Shown piece by piece: positions 15,563 to 23,278 of a stretch of 27,642 bases of DNA. The notes beneath the pieces were generated by a model. It ran no database searches and had not been told where the DNA came from. It was given only the letters and a program-made list of their open reading frames with translations. Both the position numbers and the translations under genes were made by a program. Position 1 is the stretch's first letter; each line of letters begins with the position of its first letter. Source of the stretch: DATIYF01 sp035517775 (GTDB lineage: Bacteria; Acidobacteriota; Terriglobia; Terriglobales; Acidobacteriaceae); contig DATIYF010000047.1 in NCBI GenBank assembly GCA_035517775.1, forward strand, positions 1 through 27,642, read 5' to 3'.

Positions 15563-15580
15563 TTTTAACACTGCTGTAAC
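15563..15580 (+). promoter_or_regulatory. Pho box upstream of pstC-pstA-pstB-phoU
   Basis: TTTTAAC (15563-15569) and CTGTAAC (15574-15580) are 7-bp direct repeats with a 4-bp spacer, matching the box before pstS. A -10-like TAGCTT starts 11 bp after it (15591-15596), the same distance as at pstS. The 139-bp region separates divergent genes, so the box could also affect the CHAD-ppx unit. Confidence 0.75.
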
Positions 15581-15603
15581 AAGAGTCTGCTAGCTTGCCG
15601 GTG

Positions 15604-16626
15604 ATGGCTAATCATGCATTGGGAGCGCCACAGTTGCCTGGACCGCAACCCGTTGAAGGACAAGCAGTTGCAGTACAGGAGGCAGCTTCGCTCATTCGCA
15701 GCGGAACACGCTTCGCCGACCGGCTTTTCTACATCCTGATGTTGGGGTGCGGCCTCTCTGTGCTCGCACTGGTCGGCCTGATCGTTTATGAGTTGGCCGT
15801 GCGCTCCGGTCTTTCCTGGCACGCCTTCGGCTGGAAATTCTTCTTCCAGAGCGACTGGGACCCAGTCAATGATCAGTATGGAGCTCTGCCGTTCATCTAC
15901 GGCACCGTTGTTTCTTCCATCCTTGCCCTGATTCTGGGGGTGCCGCTGGCTCTTGGAGTAGCGACGTTCATCACCGAAATGTCGCCGCCCTGGGCGCGCA
16001 GTCCGCTGGCCTTCACCACCGAGCTGCTGGCTGCTATTCCCAGCGTGATTTACGGTCTGTGGGCCATTTTCGTTCTGGTTCCGCTGCTGCGCGAGGATGT
16101 GCAGCCCTTGCTGGCAAAATATCTGGGCTGGACCGGGCTCTTCGAAGGCCCGCCCTTCGGTATCGGCATGCTGGCCGCGGGAGTGATTCTGGCCATTATG
16201 GTGGTGCCGATCATTTCCGCGATCACCCGCGAAGTGATGACGGCGGTTCCGCAACAGCAGCGCGAGGCGGTGCTGGCGCTGGGCGCCACGCGCTGGGAGA
16301 TGATTCGCACCGGGGTGCTGCGCAATGCCCGCGCCGGCATCATGGGCGGCGTCATCCTCGGACTGGGCCGGGCGCTGGGCGAGACCATGGCGGTCACCAT
16401 GGTGATCGGCAATCGTCCGGAAATCAGCAAGTCGTTGTTTGCCCCCGGCTACACCATGGCCAGCGTCATCGCCAACGAATTCAGCGAAGCCACCGGAGAC
16501 CTGTACCTCAGCGCGCTGGTCGAGATTGGCCTGGCGTTGTTTCTTGTGACCATCATCGTAAACATTCTGGCCCAGTTCCTGGTTTGGACGGTAACCCGCG
16601 GCACCCCTGCGAGGAGCCATGGCTGA
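15604..16626 (+). CDS. pstC: Phosphate ABC transporter permease PstC
   Basis: This 340-residue membrane subunit of the PstSCAB importer has six hydrophobic segments, the first at about FYILMLGCGLSVLALVGLIVYELAV, and typical PstC motifs: YGALPFIYGTVVSSILALILGVPLALGVATFI, LLAAIPSVIYGLWAIFVLVPLL, and the EAA loop EAVLALGATRWEMIR contacting PstB, followed by ARAGIMGGVILGLGRALGETMAVTMVIGN. The start could be TTG 15595, GTG 15601 or ATG 15604; none has a Shine-Dalgarno. The position of the Pho box and the -10 suggests transcription starts essentially at the ATG, so a leaderless mRNA is likely. The last 8 bp overlap pstA. Confidence 0.95.
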   Translation: MANHALGAPQLPGPQPVEGQAVAVQEAASLIRSGTRFADRLFYILMLGCGLSVLALVGLIVYELAVRSGLSWHAFGWKFFFQSDWDPVNDQYGALPFIYGTVVSSILALILGVPLALGVATFITEMSPPWARSPLAFTTELLAAIPSVIYGLWAIFVLVPLLREDVQPLLAKYLGWTGLFEGPPFGIGMLAAGVILAIMVVPIISAITREVMTAVPQQQREAVLALGATRWEMIRTGVLRNARAGIMGGVILGLGRALGETMAVTMVIGNRPEISKSLFAPGYTMASVIANEFSEATGDLYLSALVEIGLALFLVTIIVNILAQFLVWTVTRGTPARSHG

Positions 16627-17509
16627 GGCCAATGTTGCATCCATCGGCACTCTGACCGCGCGGCCTATCAGTCTCTGGCGCCGGGGCAAGAACATCGCCG
16701 CCACTGGGGCGGCGCTGGGCGCGGTCATTCTGGTGCTTCTGCCCCTGGGCGCGATTTTTGCCTACCTGGTTTACAAGGGGATTGGCTCGGTCAATTGGGC
16801 CTTCCTGACGCAAACCCCGAAGCCTGTGGGCGAGGCGGGGGGCGGGATGGCCAACGCCATCGCCGGAACCGTCCTGATTCTTGGCATCGCCAGCCTCCTG
16901 GGTGTTCCCATCGGAATTGGGGCCGGCATTTTTCTCGCCGAGTATGGGCGCAACCGGCTGGGCAACCTGATTCGGTTCACGGCTGATGTGCTGAACGGCG
17001 TGCCCTCGATCGTGGTGGGTATCGTCGCCTACGGCCTGGTAGTTCTCGCGCAAGGGCATTTTTCTGCCCTGGCCGGAGGCGCGGCCCTGGCCATCATGAT
17101 GATTCCCATCATTACCCGCGCCACTGAGGAAATGCTTCTGCTCGTGCCCAACACGGTAAAGGAAGCTGCCTATGGGCTGGGCATTTCCCGCTGGCGGACG
17201 ACGCTCTCCATCACCCTACGTACGGCTACGTCGGGGGTGATCACGGGGGTGATGCTGGCCTTTGCCAGGGTGGCCGGAGAGACCGCGCCATTGCTGTTTA
17301 CCGCCTTCGGCAACCAGTACTGGAACTGGAACGTGAATCAGCCCACGGCGGCGCTTTCGCTGCAAATCTTCGTGTACGCCATCTCACCCTTCGATGAGTG
17401 GCATCGCCAGGCCTGGGCGGGGGCTTTGATTCTGATCGTGCTCATCGTGGTTTCCATCACCGCCGTGCGCATCGCCGCCAGCCGCGGCATGATGAAGGGA
17501 GCTAATTGA
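16619..17509 (+). CDS. pstA: Phosphate ABC transporter permease PstA
   Basis: The 296-residue partner of PstC has six hydrophobic segments and the PstA features GGGMANAIAGTVLILGIASLLGVPIGIGAGIFLAEYG, LNGVPSIVVGIVAYGLVV, and an EAA loop EAAYGLGISRWRTTLSITLRTATSGVITGVMLAFARVAGETAPLLFTAFGNQYW. The ATG overlaps the end of pstC by 8 bp and has GAGGAG just before it, which settles the start. It is translationally coupled to pstC and followed by pstB one base after its stop. The family length is normal and nothing is missing. Confidence 0.96.
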   Translation: MAEANVASIGTLTARPISLWRRGKNIAATGAALGAVILVLLPLGAIFAYLVYKGIGSVNWAFLTQTPKPVGEAGGGMANAIAGTVLILGIASLLGVPIGIGAGIFLAEYGRNRLGNLIRFTADVLNGVPSIVVGIVAYGLVVLAQGHFSALAGGAALAIMMIPIITRATEEMLLLVPNTVKEAAYGLGISRWRTTLSITLRTATSGVITGVMLAFARVAGETAPLLFTAFGNQYWNWNVNQPTAALSLQIFVYAISPFDEWHRQAWAGALILIVLIVVSITAVRIAASRGMMKGAN

Positions 17510-17510
17510 C

Positions 17511-18269
17511 ATGGGCGTCGGCATTCAGGTCGAGAACTTGAACGCCTGGTTTGGCAAGTCGCAGGCGCTGCACGACATCAACATCAAGATCGCAGCCAAT
17601 CATGCCACGGCGGTGATCGGGCCCTCGGGCTGCGGCAAGTCCACCTTCGTGCGTTGCCTCAACCGCATGCATGAGACCATTCCCGACGCGCGGGCCGCGG
17701 GCAAGGTGCGGATTGGGGATTTGGATATTTATAACGGCACCTCGGCGGTGGCCATTCGCCGCCGCATCGGCATGGTGTTCCAAAAGCCGAATCCGTTTCC
17801 CACCATGTCCATCTTCGGCAACGTGGCCGCCGGGCTGAAACTGAACGGCTTTCGCGACCGCAAGCGGACGGATGAAATCGTGGAGCGCTCGCTGAAATAT
17901 TCCGCCCTGTGGGATGAAGTGAAAGACACCATGCACAAGAAATCTGGCGCCAGCCTTTCCGGCGGGCAGCAGCAGCGGCTGTGCATTGCCCGCGCCCTGG
18001 CCGTGGAGCCCGAGATTCTGCTTATGGACGAGCCCTGCTCCGCCCTCGACCCCATCTCCACCGGCAAGATCGAAGAGCTTATTTTTCAGCTAAAAGAGCG
18101 CTTCACCATCGTGATTGTGACGCATAATATGCAGCAGGCCTCCCGGGTGGCGGAATTCACCGGGTTCTTCCTGCTGGGGAAGCTGATCGAGTTCGATAAG
18201 ACGGAGAAAATCTTCACCACTCCGTCCGACAAGCGGACGGAAGACTACATCACAGGCAGGTTCGGATAA
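17511..18269 (+). CDS. pstB: Phosphate ABC transporter ATP-binding protein PstB
   Basis: PstB hydrolyses ATP to drive phosphate import. The 252-residue protein has Walker A GPSGCGKST (37-45), Q-loop FQKPNPFPTMSIFGNV (Gln91), signature LSGGQQQR (149-156), Walker B ILLMDEP (169-175) and the switch His205 in VTHNMQQASRVAEFTGFF. The PNPFP motif and the CSALDPISTGKIEELI segment are specific to PstB. The ATG is one base after the pstA stop, with AAGGGAG as ribosome site. The stop TAA shares its last base with the phoU ATG. Confidence 0.97.
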   Translation: MGVGIQVENLNAWFGKSQALHDINIKIAANHATAVIGPSGCGKSTFVRCLNRMHETIPDARAAGKVRIGDLDIYNGTSAVAIRRRIGMVFQKPNPFPTMSIFGNVAAGLKLNGFRDRKRTDEIVERSLKYSALWDEVKDTMHKKSGASLSGGQQQRLCIARALAVEPEILLMDEPCSALDPISTGKIEELIFQLKERFTIVIVTHNMQQASRVAEFTGFFLLGKLIEFDKTEKIFTTPSDKRTEDYITGRFG

Positions 18270-18982
18270 TGCGCAGCCGTTTTCACCAAGGATTGGATGA
18301 TCTCCGCAATCGCCTGCTTCGCATGGGCGGGCTGGCTGAACAGGCGGTGGACCGCGCCTGCCAGGCCTACAAAGACCGCGACCTGGCGCGCTGCCATCAG
18401 GTGCTGGAAGGCGAAACCATGATCAACGTCACCGAGCGCGAAATTGACGAGCTCGCCTTCGATCTGCTGGCCATGCAGCAGCCCATGGCCGTGGATCTGC
18501 GCTTCATTCTGGCGGTGACCAAAATCAACTCCGACCTGGAGCGGGTGGGCGACCAGGCCGTCAACATCGCCGAGCGGGTCATGGACATGGTCGAGCTTCC
18601 AGCGGCCGAGCTGCCAGTGGATATTCCACGCATGGCCACGGCGGTTTCCGCCATGGTTCGGCGGGCGCTGGAGTCGTTCATCGAGGGCAAAGCCGAGCTG
18701 GCCCATGCCGTGCTGGAGATGGATAACGTAGTGGATCGCATGCGCGACGAGGCCTTCATCATCCTGGTGAAGAGCATGAACGAGCATCCCGAGACCACTC
18801 GCCAGGCGCTGGACGCGCTGCTGGTAGCGCGCAATCTGGAGCGGGTGGCCGACCACGCGACCAACATTGCCGAAGATGTAATTTTCTGGGTGCGCGGCGC
18901 CGACGTGCGGCATAACGCGGAGCAGGAGCCGGGAGAAACCGTAGAACAGCCTGCCCAGCAACAAACTAGCGGCGCAAGCTAA
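18269..18982 (+). CDS. phoU: Phosphate signalling regulator PhoU
   Basis: PhoU links PstSCAB activity to the Pho two-component system and restrains phosphate uptake. The 237-residue protein has two three-helix PhoU domains, the first with LLRMGGLAEQAVDRACQAYKDRDL and VGDQAVNIAERVMDM, the second with MVRRALESFIEGKAELAHAVLEMDNVVD and ERVADHATNIAEDVIFWVRGADVRH. The acidic and Asn-containing metal-binding helix motifs (DQAVNIAE and DHATNIAE) are intact in both. The start overlaps the pstB stop by 1 bp. A Gln/Glu-rich tail ends the protein, and the stop codon lies inside a hairpin. No phoR or phoB gene follows. Confidence 0.95.
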   Translation: MRSRFHQGLDDLRNRLLRMGGLAEQAVDRACQAYKDRDLARCHQVLEGETMINVTEREIDELAFDLLAMQQPMAVDLRFILAVTKINSDLERVGDQAVNIAERVMDMVELPAAELPVDIPRMATAVSAMVRRALESFIEGKAELAHAVLEMDNVVDRMRDEAFIILVKSMNEHPETTRQALDALLVARNLERVADHATNIAEDVIFWVRGADVRHNAEQEPGETVEQPAQQQTSGAS

Positions 18983-19007
18983 AGAATAACCTTAGCTGTG
19001 CGCCGCT
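18968..19007. terminator. Long hairpin at the phoU/transglutaminase convergent junction
   Basis: AGCGGCGCA (18968-18976) pairs with TGCGCCGCT (18999-19007); inside, AGCTAA (18977-18982) pairs with TTAGCT (18992-18997), with one bulged G. The result is a 15-bp stem with a 9-nt loop. It includes the phoU stop codon and lies between converging genes, so it probably acts as a terminator for one or both. It lacks a clear T-tract. Confidence 0.55.
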
Positions 19008-19019
19008 ATGACCTCGATC

Positions 19020-20006
19020 TTACTTCTCTGCCATCGCCGCAGCTTCATCCGCAAATGAAAAAGCGTTGGAGACGTTGGGATACGCCTGACCATCCACTTC
19101 CACATAGGGATAAACGAAATAGTTCAGGGGTGGGCCATCCTGCCGGGGGCTCAGAGTCAGGTCACGGCCCAGGCTGAACTGCACCCGGTTGTCATCGTGG
19201 GCGCCGAAAAAATAGTCCTTTTTGGTGGGATGTTTCCACGCCTCAGAAATATCCACCGGAACCCAGCCGTGATGCGGGTCGAAGAAATCTGCCCAGCAGT
19301 GGTAACCGGCAATCTCGCCTGAGTGCTTGTCATCCGGTAGCGGAAAGCCGATCTCAAACCGTGCCGGAATGCCCTGGGAGCGGGCCATCGAGATAAAGAG
19401 CGAATGAAAATCGGTGCAGTTGCCGTGCTTGGCGTTGCAGGCGTAAAGCACGTCGCCGTGGCCCCATCCCGTGCCGCTCTTGTCGTAGCGCATGTTGTCG
19501 AAGACGTAGTCGTAGATGGCGCGCGCCTTCTCGAGAGTCGTGGTCTTGCCAGCGGTTGTCTTGGCCGCCAGGTCGGCGGGCAGGCCGCTGGTGGGAACCA
19601 GCTTGTCCGGGGCGAGAAACTGCTTGCGTTGCTTCTCTGGCAGCTGCGCCAACTCAAGGTGAGGAATCTCCCGGCCCAATATCAGCCGCTCGTGGCGAAC
19701 CACGTCGTAAACAATTTCAAAGTGAAGTTCAGATTGCTTTGCCCTGGAAACCGCCGCATAGTACATCTCGTTGCCGAACTGCGATTCGTGGGTTCGCTTG
19801 AGCGGCAAATCGCCGCTGGCGGAGATCACTTTCACCTCCTGAAACTGGTCGGAGTGGGCTTGGGGAAACCAGATCCGCACCTTTTGGCCAGCGGAAATGT
19901 TCTTGACCGTGAAACCGTAATGAAAAGTAAAGTGACGAGAGGCCTGCCCCCAGGCAGTTGCGGCAAACCAGCAGCAGCAAAGAAACAACACAGACTTGCG
20001 GAGCAT
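19020..20006 (-). CDS. Secreted transglutaminase-like (papain-fold) protein
   Basis: The 328-residue protein has a signal peptide (MLRKSVLFLCCCWFAATAWGQ). An N-terminal beta domain (about 22-110: HFTFHYGFTVKNISAGQKVRIWFPQ) is followed by a transglutaminase core with the catalytic triad Cys197 in GNCTDFHSLFISMAR, His236 in AGYHCWADFF and Asp252 in WVPVDISEA. The preceding KARAIYDYVFDNMRYDK is the usual helix. Such proteins are proteases or amide-bond enzymes, and the exact reaction is unknown. AAAGGAAG lies before the ATG on the minus strand. It converges on phoU and diverges from pncB; no link to phosphate is evident. Confidence 0.85.
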   Translation of the reverse strand: MLRKSVLFLCCCWFAATAWGQASRHFTFHYGFTVKNISAGQKVRIWFPQAHSDQFQEVKVISASGDLPLKRTHESQFGNEMYYAAVSRAKQSELHFEIVYDVVRHERLILGREIPHLELAQLPEKQRKQFLAPDKLVPTSGLPADLAAKTTAGKTTTLEKARAIYDYVFDNMRYDKSGTGWGHGDVLYACNAKHGNCTDFHSLFISMARSQGIPARFEIGFPLPDDKHSGEIAGYHCWADFFDPHHGWVPVDISEAWKHPTKKDYFFGAHDDNRVQFSLGRDLTLSPRQDGPPLNYFVYPYVEVDGQAYPNVSNAFSFADEAAAMAEK

Positions 20007-20261
20007 ATGCGCTTCCTTTCCGGCGCCGGAGCTGCGGCCGGGGCTAGAGCCAGCTATGTGAGGAGTTGGAAACGACGCACGGGCGTTTTAGAGGGAGTGC
20101 GGTCAAGTAAAGCCGTGCCGGAATGGATGCGGTTTGACTCGCATGGGCGGGCCTGCGGACCGCCAAATTCTAGCGTATTTCGCGAGGCCATGCTTGGTGC
20201 AAAATGCCCCACCGGCGGAAAGCCTGGACGGGCGCTTCTATAATCTGAGCAGGGAGAGCTC
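20007..20261. promoter_or_regulatory. Divergent promoter region, including a perfect -10 for pncB
   Basis: This 255-bp region separates the minus-strand transglutaminase gene from pncB. TATAAT at 20239-20244 lies 17 bp before the TTG start of pncB, with AGGGAG in between. No -35 hexamer at 16-18 bp distance is convincing. No other gene or repeat is visible. Confidence 0.55.
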
Positions 20262-21623
20262 TTGCCCTGGCCCCGCCATTCCGCCCTGCTCACCGATCTT
20301 TATGAACTCACCATGGCGGCGGCATACTTCGAGAACAACCTTCGGGCGACGGCCAGCTTCGAGTTGTTCGTGCGCTCGCTGCCGCCGGAGCGGACCTTTC
20401 TGGTTGCGGCCGGCCTGGACCAGGCCCTGGATTACCTCGAGACTTTTCAGTTTGGGTCGGGAGAGATTGACTACCTGCGGCAGCAGCCGGTTTTTTCCGG
20501 CGTGAAGCGGGAGTTCTTTGACTATCTGCGCGACCTTCGATTCACGGGCGAGGTTTGGGCGTTGCCGGAAGGCACGCCGGTTTTTGGCGAGGAGCCGCTG
20601 CTGCGGGTAACCGCGCCGATTATCGAGGCGCAAATCGTTGAGACGTTTCTACTCTCGGCCATCACCTTCCAGACCATGATCGCCTCGAAGGCGGCACGGG
20701 TGGTGGCTGCGGCGGCGGGGCGCCCGGTGATCGAGTTCGGCAGCCGCCGTGCTCACGGGCCCGAGGCCGGTCCGCTGGCGGCCCGTGCTGCTTTCCTCGG
20801 AGGTTGCGCCGGAACCTCGAATGTGGAGGCGGGCATGCGTTTTGGGATTCCCGTCTTCGGCACGCTGGCGCATTCTTTCGTGATGGCCTACGACGACGAA
20901 CTCGAGGCCTTCCGGCGCTTCGAGCAGCTTTTCCCCGAGCATGCCGTCCTGCTGGTGGATACCTACGACACCCTGGCGGCGGTGGATAAGATCATTCACT
21001 CCGGCTTGCGCCCGAAAAGCATTCGCCTGGATAGCGGCGATCTCTGCCAGCTTTCGAAAGAGGCGCGGCGCCGTCTGGACGCCGCCGGCCTGCCCGAGAC
21101 CAAAATCTTCGCCAGCGGCGACCTGGATGAATTCGCCATTGCCGAACTGCTGGCCTGCGGCGCGGAAATTGACGCTTTCGGGGTAGGCACGGCGCTTTCC
21201 ACATCGAAAGACTCCCCGGCGCTGAGCAGCGTTTACAAACTGGTGGACGTGGCGGCGGGCGCGACTTCCTATCGCGCCAAGTTCAGCGACGACAAAGTCA
21301 CTTATCCCGGACGCAAGCAGGTGTTCCGCTTTCAGGCCGGGGGAAGTTATAGCGAGGATGTGATTGCCTGCGAATCGGAAAAGTGCGACGGAGCGCAGCC
21401 GCTGCTGGAGTGCGTGCTGCGGAGCGGGCGCCGGATCGCCGCGCCCCCCGGCCTTCCCCAGGTGCAGGAGTATGCTCGGCGGGAATTTGCTAAACTGCCA
21501 GCCGCCTGCCGCCGCCTGCACCACGTGCAGCCTTACCCGGTGCGCTTCAGCGCGCGCTTGCAGGCGCTTCTGGAGGAGCTGCGCGAGCACAACCACGCGC
21601 CCGCCGGCAAGAGTGCGGGCTGA
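20262..21623 (+). CDS. pncB: Nicotinate phosphoribosyltransferase
   Basis: This enzyme joins nicotinate and PRPP to form nicotinate mononucleotide in the Preiss-Handler NAD salvage route. The 453-residue product has LLTDLYELTMAAAYF at the N-terminus, EFGSRRAHGPEAG (158-170), GTSNVEAGMRFGIPVFGTLAHSFVMAYDDELEAF with a probable catalytic His204, SIRLDSGDL, KIFASGDLDEF and AFGVGTALSTSKDSPALSSVYKLV. The start is TTG at 20262: AGGGAG lies 5-6 nt upstream, and the next in-frame ATG would remove the conserved TDLYELTM. A TATAAT sits at 20239. A nicotinamidase-like gene follows after 58 bp, which supplies its substrate. Confidence 0.93.
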   Translation: MPWPRHSALLTDLYELTMAAAYFENNLRATASFELFVRSLPPERTFLVAAGLDQALDYLETFQFGSGEIDYLRQQPVFSGVKREFFDYLRDLRFTGEVWALPEGTPVFGEEPLLRVTAPIIEAQIVETFLLSAITFQTMIASKAARVVAAAAGRPVIEFGSRRAHGPEAGPLAARAAFLGGCAGTSNVEAGMRFGIPVFGTLAHSFVMAYDDELEAFRRFEQLFPEHAVLLVDTYDTLAAVDKIIHSGLRPKSIRLDSGDLCQLSKEARRRLDAAGLPETKIFASGDLDEFAIAELLACGAEIDAFGVGTALSTSKDSPALSSVYKLVDVAAGATSYRAKFSDDKVTYPGRKQVFRFQAGGSYSEDVIACESEKCDGAQPLLECVLRSGRRIAAPPGLPQVQEYARREFAKLPAACRRLHHVQPYPVRFSARLQALLEELREHNHAPAGKSAG

Positions 21624-21681
21624 CGGTGGATGCTTTCCGGCGGCGAATGCATCCAATAAGCAAGCGGTAATGAGGTGCGCC

Positions 21682-22296
21682 ATGAATCGTCTGCTCTTCT
21701 GGGATGTGGATACGCAAGCAGATTTTCTTCTGCCCGAAGGCAAGCTGTACGTGCCGGGGGCGGAGAAAATCATTCCCAGCCTGCTGCGCCTGACCTCCTT
21801 TGCCGTGCAGCACTCTCTGCAGATTATTTCCCCGGTGGATGCGCACCTGGAGCCGGATGCGGAGTTCCGCGACTATCCGCCCCATTGCCTGGCGGGAACG
21901 CCCGGCCAGAAAAAGATCGAAGGCACGGTTCTCCCCGGGCACCTGATCGTTCCCAATCGCAAAATAGAGTTGCCCGCGGACCTCAGTGGGCTCCCCCAGA
22001 TCATCATTGAAAAACAGGCCACCGATGTTTTCACCAACCCCAACGTGGATGAAATTCTGGCCCGCCTGGGGCGCGACCGCGAGATCATTCTTTACGGCGT
22101 GGTGACAGAAATTTGCGTAGCCCATGCCGCCCGCGGCCTGATTGAGCGCGGCCGCCACGTACACCTGGTCACCGATGCGATTCGCGGACTGGACGCGGCC
22201 CGGGCGGAAGAGACCATCCTCATGGTTCGCCGCAATGGCGGCATGATGCTCAGCACCGAGGAGATTCTCTCCGGCATCCTGCAGCCCACCCGCTGA
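21682..22296 (+). CDS. pncA: Isochorismatase-fold hydrolase, probable nicotinamidase
   Basis: The 204-residue enzyme probably deaminates nicotinamide to nicotinate. The cysteine-hydrolase triad is visible: Asp10 in FWDVDTQADF, Lys111 in IIEKQATDVF and Cys145 in GVVTEICVAHAARGL. Metal-site candidates are Asp53 and His55 in SPVDAHLEPDAEF and His68 in YPPHCLAGTPGQKK, the pattern of nicotinamidases and not of metal-free isochorismatases. GAGGT lies 5 nt before ATG 21682, which is preferred over ATG 21670; the frame is open further upstream but overlaps pncB. The position after pncB supports the NAD salvage role. Confidence 0.8.
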   Translation: MNRLLFWDVDTQADFLLPEGKLYVPGAEKIIPSLLRLTSFAVQHSLQIISPVDAHLEPDAEFRDYPPHCLAGTPGQKKIEGTVLPGHLIVPNRKIELPADLSGLPQIIIEKQATDVFTNPNVDEILARLGRDREIILYGVVTEICVAHAARGLIERGRHVHLVTDAIRGLDAARAEETILMVRRNGGMMLSTEEILSGILQPTR

Positions 22297-22310
22297 ACGC
22301 CTGCCTAAGC

Positions 22311-22316
22311 TAGAAT
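22311..22316 (+). promoter_or_regulatory. Candidate -10 element directly before the ABC ATPase gene
   Basis: TAGAAT (5 of 6) ends 6 nt before the ATG at 22323, and no Shine-Dalgarno is present. Transcription would start at about the ATG, giving a leaderless mRNA. There is no good -35. Confidence 0.4.
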
Positions 22317-22322
22317 TCTTCG

Positions 22323-23252
22323 ATGGGCGTTGCCATCCAGTGCACCAACCTGAGAAAAACCTACGACGGCAAAGTTGAAGCCGTCCGCGGGCTGAGTCTT
22401 GCCATAGAGGCGGGGGAGTGCTTTGGCCTGCTCGGCCCCAACGGGGCAGGGAAGACCACCACTATCGAAATTCTCGAAGGCCTGCTGGCCCCGACTTCGG
22501 GCGAAGTCAGCGTTTTGGGGCAAAGCTGGCAGCAGAATGCGCGCGCGCTGCGCGAGGACCTGGGCATTTCGCTGCAGGAGACGCGCCTTTCGGAAAAGCT
22601 GACCGTCCGCGAAACGGTTGAGCTGTTCGCCAGCTTTTTTCACCAGCCGCGCTGCAGCGCCGAAGTGCTCGAGGAACTGCAGCTGACGGAAAAAGCAGAC
22701 GCCTGGGTGGGCAAGCTTTCCGGCGGCCAGCGGCAGCGCCTGGCCGTTGCCACAGCGCTGGTGGGCAATCCGAAAATACTCTTTCTTGATGAGCCGACCA
22801 CCGGCCTTGATCCGCAGAGCCGCCGGCAACTCTGGGACATTATTCGCGTTTTCCAGAAGAAGGGCGGGACCGTGCTGCTGACGACGCACTACATGGATGA
22901 AGCCGAACGCCTGTGCAATCGGCTGGCGATCGTGGACCACGGCCAGGTGATCGCGGAAGGCTCGCCCGCCGAACTGATTGACCGGCTGGGCGGTCACCAT
23001 GTGGTGGAATTCGAGGCCAGTGTCGCCAACGGCGATTCGCTGGATGCCTGGCGCGCCCTGCCCGGCGTTGAGTCGGTTCGCCACGAGGATGGCCTGGTCT
23101 GCCTCAATGTGCGGGAGCCGCATTTGACTATTCCCGCCCTGCTCGATGCCGTGCGCGACCAGGGTTCGCAACTGTTACACCTGACTACGCGCCAGGCCAG
23201 CCTGGAAGATGTGTTCGTGCGCCTCACCGGCCGCCATTTGCGCGAAGACTGA
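22323..23252 (+). CDS. ABC-2-type exporter ATP-binding protein
   Basis: The 309-residue ATPase (CcmA/DrrA type) has Walker A GPNGAGKT (38-45), Gln85 in GISLQETRLSEKLTVRETVELF, signature LSGGQRQR (132-139), Walker B ILFLDEP (152-158) and the switch histidine His189 in LLTTHYMDEAERLCNRLAIVDHGQVIAEGSP. A C-terminal domain (about 215-309) ends in TTRQASLEDVFVRLTGRHLRE, the SLEDVFxxLTG motif of drug and lipid exporters. There is no Shine-Dalgarno; a TAGAAT is close upstream. The permease gene follows 142 bp later. The substrate is unknown. Confidence 0.92.
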   Translation: MGVAIQCTNLRKTYDGKVEAVRGLSLAIEAGECFGLLGPNGAGKTTTIEILEGLLAPTSGEVSVLGQSWQQNARALREDLGISLQETRLSEKLTVRETVELFASFFHQPRCSAEVLEELQLTEKADAWVGKLSGGQRQRLAVATALVGNPKILFLDEPTTGLDPQSRRQLWDIIRVFQKKGGTVLLTTHYMDEAERLCNRLAIVDHGQVIAEGSPAELIDRLGGHHVVEFEASVANGDSLDAWRALPGVESVRHEDGLVCLNVREPHLTIPALLDAVRDQGSQLLHLTTRQASLEDVFVRLTGRHLRED

Positions 23253-23278
23253 GAACTGGGAACTGCAAGCTGAGAACC
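23251..23278. repeat. Four degenerate 7-bp tandem units
   Basis: GAGAACT, GGGAACT, GCAAGCT and GAGAACC follow one another without gaps from 23251 to 23278, right at the stop codon of the ABC ATPase gene. This resembles heptanucleotide repeat arrays found in some bacterial intergenic regions. The units differ at one to three positions, so the array is old or coincidental. Confidence 0.4.

Noticed and set aside
15465..15563. N-terminal extension of the CHAD protein to an ATG at 15563
   Set aside because: The added residues are not CHAD-like and the start would sit on the Pho box of pstC; ATG 15464 gives a normal CHAD N-terminus.
15565..16728. Minus-strand frame of 387 codons opposite pstC
   Set aside because: Shadow of pstC; rich in His, Gln and Arg with no family motif.
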